A stretch of DNA of 10,073 nucleotides from an uncultured Eubacterium sp. (GTDB taxonomy: Bacteria > Bacillota > Clostridia > Lachnospirales > Lachnospiraceae), in contig CANPET010000046.1 of the NCBI GenBank assembly GCA_947573465.1, positions 1 through 10,073 on the forward strand, given 5' to 3'. Below are positions 8,501 through 10,073 of this stretch, one piece after another; positions within the stretch are counted from its first letter, which is position 1, and each line of letters opens with the position of its first letter. Under the pieces are notes generated by a model. The model was not told the origin of the DNA. It saw only the letters and a list, made by a program, of their open reading frames with translations, and searched no databases. The position numbers and the translations under genes are program-made.

Positions 8501-9830
8501 TGTAGATGACGGTTCTTTAGTTCCATATGTGAATAGTGTCAGAAACTTATCCAAGGGAGCAAAGGTTACTGTAGATGCAATAGAAACAGACCACGAGGAA
8601 GGAAGCAAAGATCCTCAGACGTTGACAGATGGAGAGATTTCTGCAAACACAGACAGATGTGTTGAGACAACATGGGGTTCTAAGACAGCTACGATTACTC
8701 TGGATCTTGGAAGTCAGGTTGATAAGACTTTAATTGATGAAGTATTAATTGCATTTAAGGCAGATAATACAAATGCTACAGCTTACAATATTCAGTTCTC
8801 AGAAGATGGAGTAAATTACGAGAAAGTAATTGATAAGACAAATGTTGCATATAAGGAGGCATTGGAAGATAAGTTTGAACCTGAAAAGTATTCTAAAGAT
8901 ACTGTTCGGTATGTACAGATTAACCTGACAAATGGTAATGCAAACTGGGGGTACCAGATTTCTGAAATTGCGGTTATGGGAACAGAGGCGTTTATGCCAA
9001 AAGAGGCTGAAGGACTTGCAGTTTCATCAACAGAGTATAATAAGATAACCGTATCTTTTAATGGCGAAACGAGTCAATTATATAATGTATATGTAGATGG
9101 TGTTATTAAGGGCATGAATGTCCAGGCAGGTACTTATACATATAATGGAATCGATGGAGGTAAACATACGGTTAAGGTAACTGCCATGTTAGGTGGAATT
9201 GAATCTAAGGGTGTAACACAGGATGTTACTGTAGAACAGGCGCCGACGACGACTCCGGTACCTACTACAACGCCGGTACCTACTACAACTCCTGTTCCAA
9301 CAACACCTCCGGTTACAACAGTACCACAACAGAGTACATCAGATGCAACGACTGGTGAAAAGGATACAACTCCACAGATAACTACAGATGAAAATGATAC
9401 ACCGATAGTAACCACACCTGATGCAACAAGTAATAATAAGGAAACTACAACAGTTTCTGAACAAAAAACTACAACATCAGATAATAGTAAAGTAACAACG
9501 AATCAGAAAGTTACAACTAAGGTGACTGTAGGAAAGACAAAAGTTAAGAAAGCATTCAAGAAAAAAACGGCAAAGAAGATAAAACTAATTCTTAAAAAGA
9601 TTAAAGGTGCATCTTCTTATCAGGTTAAGGTTTCTATTAAGAAAGGATTTAAAAACAAGAAGAAAATAACCATTACAAAGATGGTCAAAAAGGCGAAATT
9701 TACTATAAAACTCAAGAAGATAAAGAAATCAAAAAATTATTATGTAAAGGCAAGAGCGGTCAGAGTTGTTGCCGGAAGAAAGTATTATGGTAAATGGAGT
9801 AAAGGCAAAAAAGTAAAAATTAAAAAATAG
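2562..9830 (+). CDS. Multidomain secreted GH81 endo-beta-1,3-glucanase
   Basis: This is an extracellular endo-1,3-beta-glucanase that hydrolyses laminarin-, curdlan- or callose-type beta-1,3-glucan. The ATG at 2562 follows GGAGG by 7 bases, and residues 1-32 are a signal peptide ending DIQA. Approximate order: CBM32/F5-8C (40-276, with an Fn3-like insert at 135-219); CBM32 (290-434); GH81 (about 480-1185, with an accessory beta region to 1258); chitobiase C-terminal-like (1259-1356); CBM32 (1361-1485); chitobiase-like (1488-1569); two Big_2 (1570-1645, 1646-1726); CBM32-like (1739-1888); Fn3-like (1893-1984); CBM32-like (1990-2143); Fn3-like (2147-2226); Thr-Pro linker (2228-2321); Lys-rich domain (2323-2422). 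GH81 marks are SNSWWSSAMV (W493-W494), ICDHHFTYGYF with Asp906 as candidate acid, and GNNQESASEA with Glu984 and Glu988 as candidate base and partner. These follow family precedent, where the Asp-to-Glu spacing is similar. No frame break is seen. The call is certain at family level; substrate details and some accessory modules are less so. Confidence 0.95.
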   Translation: MSKMMRQVTSIMLTLVMVVTVCPQGELFDIQAADIEKPYNLSYGRPVYASSQNGNDAAELAVDGDEGTRWQAKQDDKNEWMYVDLGKEADIDHIYLHWESAHAKTYEIQFSNDEDNWTTVYTKGKKKGEYVDMAVSYTVNSLTDGFGQISANWTSVEDAHYKVYDGDQIAVAPDNYKFTNHGGTQGNIKLSAGKHTLKVVAFNPATNEELGSGICEVNVAEGSKGDNGVVVDSSANLKQTINKADLSATKARYVRVLCVERAIAYGCSLYEFQVFGTGGSAKPPVDYGENLALNKTVTCSGTRDEWWMKDEEGNIKPDAYNNVKPENAVDGNTSTVFTSYQGDDQWLTVDLGQAYTLGRIVINWNADAGKIYDVLVSSDNKNWTTVHRVTRGFAYKIDNFTLYRQNVRYVKVLGYTKVESGSGIGIAELSVYKYNEGDSKENETVADLPTRQIINNSNGKGSYVSGEMYNEKNKLPTFINEETMKTPIDSNSWWSSAMVQTFSNLLCSTPLKASFTKKGLGVLLATSGWVGVRTENDLGTDQSSETGRDFYISPESLDSTTAYDRVETHGDYHVQLGLMDDDALQMKSTIVKGSPYIYNEFCNNTVAFISGSSITEFFDGNEKQILVNKGDTIVTDHIGFKSFDEENTKAKNEGSYFEVNVPVGTEFKVMIAAGNYKVKVTFPSAKDNYMSVAAMTKKTDIDTYYKHGYAFVTDTAVDYTYNKDNSKIITTYTATTKVMRSGFSNVTMHCLFPHQWKHSSAANNPAATYTSVRGNMKSIWANKFETTQQFSGLLPTFAKPDSEMFNSSEMIDYLNQVVASKLNTAPVSDAYWEGKNVHPLAISAIMADQLGETEVKEQILAKLKSIMVDWFNYDGGDDRCYLIYNKDWGTLYYPDSAYGANAAICDHHFTYGYFMFGAAVLAAYDKDFYNDYKDMVELLVRDYADPLEPEDDGNMFCKFRAFDQYTGHSWAGGYADSDSGNNQESASEALFSWVGMYLWGEATGNQKYIDAGAYGFTTEMDAVEQYWFDYDEDNWLPEYPFQATGQIYGASMGYGTYFGGQPVYVYGIQWLPISEYLTNYGMNQEKCAKIYQGLEDDTVYAQNIERRIYDQLVAEGKQEEADTWHDPDKYVTPDNGWQHITWPFLSQTNAQRAYEKFEANVAKVQTEDRANTLWFIAAMDQLGYRTNDYSVVGNIQGSVYRKDEGNKTTYTAEVWNPTATTQTVTIKKADGTVAGTAKVGSMATVAFKIDTAKKFDLTQVATPVIKATSLAGGQVTNNVTGTKKFEDTQIVELSTAESGAKIYYTTDGTVPTTESKVYTGKFLVSSDTTIKTIAVKDNYIDSAYGSAAIQIDGDVVQSSDNLALGATATASSEANDASKAGNAIDGDMTTRWQAKDNNDEYIDIDLGRVQTINTVKITWEAAYAEKYEIWTSVDGEEWTTVAKESGRVGEITSSFPATEARYVRMQGVSRGTAYGYSIFELEVYGAVQANAPTISPVSGTYNGPQTVTMSTTVKGAEIKYTLDGTTPTEDSPTYTAPITINKSTIVRAVTYRKGMMLSEPTESSIVIAGTIALNKTSAKIAIDRTVQLSAITNESVTWSSSNKSVAIVSANGLVTGKNPGLAVITAKTASGKTATCNVTVTEPVHITSISIPAALEMRNKTSETMKLVIHPADTTDDTTAVWTTSNEHVVAVNENGTLTAKGEGTATITVKVGKFTAICEVLVGPAASNAEMAASAKYNVALKKPVTAYPGIAEGNISYITDGALTAGGNHAALGKTGWNYNGECYAIIDLGDTYDASTIDQILVQYKDQADNDTVMGRTYEILYSTNGLDFTSVYKSDKVTTADMDAQNCVIADVSGQTGAVRYVKIYYPQSAGFGIQVCEMAVLSTEQNAKTVEIERCADPADFTVTSEKICQIDYTITAGDDQNDYKYVVYLDGNKVTDLISAGSGTIKEVAAGTHKVKVVSFYNGLTSEGITKEVTVDDGSLVPYVNSVRNLSKGAKVTVDAIETDHEEGSKDPQTLTDGEISANTDRCVETTWGSKTATITLDLGSQVDKTLIDEVLIAFKADNTNATAYNIQFSEDGVNYEKVIDKTNVAYKEALEDKFEPEKYSKDTVRYVQINLTNGNANWGYQISEIAVMGTEAFMPKEAEGLAVSSTEYNKITVSFNGETSQLYNVYVDGVIKGMNVQAGTYTYNGIDGGKHTVKVTAMLGGIESKGVTQDVTVEQAPTTTPVPTTTPVPTTTPVPTTPPVTTVPQQSTSDATTGEKDTTPQITTDENDTPIVTTPDATSNNKETTTVSEQKTTTSDNSKVTTNQKVTTKVTVGKTKVKKAFKKKTAKKIKLILKKIKGASSYQVKVSIKKGFKNKKKITITKMVKKAKFTIKLKKIKKSKNYYVKARAVRVVAGRKYYGKWSKGKKVKIKK
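9246..9299 (+). repeat. 18-bp tandem repeat (TTTPVP linker)
   Basis: Three in-frame units at 9246, 9264 and 9282 encode TTTPVP, with a degenerate fourth unit to about 9317. They begin the Thr-rich linker that separates the last Fn3-like module from the Lys-rich domain. The period (6 residues) differs from the 8-residue ETTTPxxV units of the two upstream genes. Confidence 0.9.
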
Positions 9831-9846
9831 TTAATTCAAAACTATT

Positions 9847-9888
9847 AAAGTGAGGTAGCATATTTCAAATTATGCTACCTCATTTTTT
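9847..9888 (+). terminator. Strong Rho-independent terminator after the GH81 gene
   Basis: A perfect 12-bp stem (TGAGGTAGCATA at 9851-9862 with TATGCTACCTCA at 9871-9882) encloses an 8-base loop, followed by six T residues (9883-9888) that can pair back with AAAG upstream. It begins 20 bases after the stop codon. Confidence 0.95.
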
Positions 9889-9916
9889 AGAATAGGGGGT
9901 CAAATTTTAGGAAATG

Positions 9917-9944
9917 TTGTCTAAAATAAATATTATGATAGAAT
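9917..9944 (+). promoter_or_regulatory. Candidate promoter for the gene at the right edge
   Basis: TTGTCT (9917-9922), 16 bp, then TAGAAT (9939-9944) lie after the GH81 terminator and about 70 bases before the ATG at 10014. The match to consensus is only moderate in A+T-rich DNA. Confidence 0.35.
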
Positions 9945-10013
9945 AAAATAAGTTTAGTATGCAGAAAAATGCATTAATAAAAATGTTTAGGGAAAAGAAA
10001 GGAAAAAGATATT

Positions 10014-10073
10014 ATGTTAAAAAGAATTTTATCATTGGCAGTAGCAGTGGCTCTGATAGTCACAGGAATTCAG
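10014..10073 (+). CDS. Start of another exported protein, 3'-truncated
   Basis: ATG at 10014 opens a frame that runs off the window. GAAAGGA (9997-10003) lies upstream as a moderate ribosome binding site. The 20 visible residues, MLKRILSLAVAVALIVTGIQ, are a typical signal peptide start: Lys-Arg followed by a hydrophobic core. Nothing of the mature protein is visible. The position after three exported proteins suggests the secreted-protein cluster continues, and a Lys-rich C-terminal domain would be expected if the pattern holds. Confidence 0.75.
   Translation, partial: MLKRILSLAVAVALIVTGIQ

Overview
The window looks like a low-GC Gram-positive (Bacillota) chromosome, most likely a gut Lachnospiraceae such as a Lachnospira/Eubacterium/Roseburia relative. 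The reasons are the A+T-rich codon use, Shine-Dalgarno sequences of the AGGAGG type, sigma-A-like promoters, Thr-Pro linkers (ETTTP, TTTPVP) and very Lys-rich degenerate Fn3-like C-terminal domains. The genus is a guess. All recognisable genes are on the + strand, and each is separated from the next by a terminator and/or a promoter, so they look like single-gene transcription units rather than an operon.

Layout. (i) 2-1051: the 3' part of a secreted protein whose start lies outside the window. It has six 7-residue repeats, a CBM4/9-like beta-sandwich module, a Thr-Pro repeat linker and a Lys-rich terminal domain, followed by a hairpin. (ii) 1231-1944: a 237-residue exported protein made of a signal peptide, a short NPWESLFT-containing head, a Thr-Pro linker and the same Lys-rich domain. 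(iii) 2086-2226: a small gene of 46 residues with a strong ribosome binding site and a strong terminator. Its C-terminal half repeats the NPWExLFT motif of gene (ii). (iv) 2227-2561: a 335-bp intergenic region holding that terminator, an 18-bp perfect palindrome and a promoter. (v) 2562-9830: a 2422-residue multidomain secreted GH81 endo-beta-1,3-glucanase with five F5/8 type C (CBM32-like) domains, chitobiase-C-terminal-like, Big_2 and Fn3-like modules, a Thr-Pro linker and the Lys-rich domain, followed by a strong terminator. (vi) 10014 to the end: the signal-peptide start of another exported protein.

Together this is a locus of extracellular, probably wall-retained proteins for binding and cutting beta-1,3-glucan (fungal, cereal or callose-type). 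The GH81 enzyme supplies catalysis and the CBM-like modules supply substrate attachment. The shared, almost acid-free Lys-rich domain is the likely common anchor or targeting device; this role is inferred. The least expected items are the 46-residue peptide related to the head of its neighbour, a CBM32 domain that appears to have an Fn3-like domain inserted in it, and the three-fold re-use of the strongly basic C-terminal domain. No RNA genes, CRISPR arrays, insertion sequences or credible minus-strand genes were seen.
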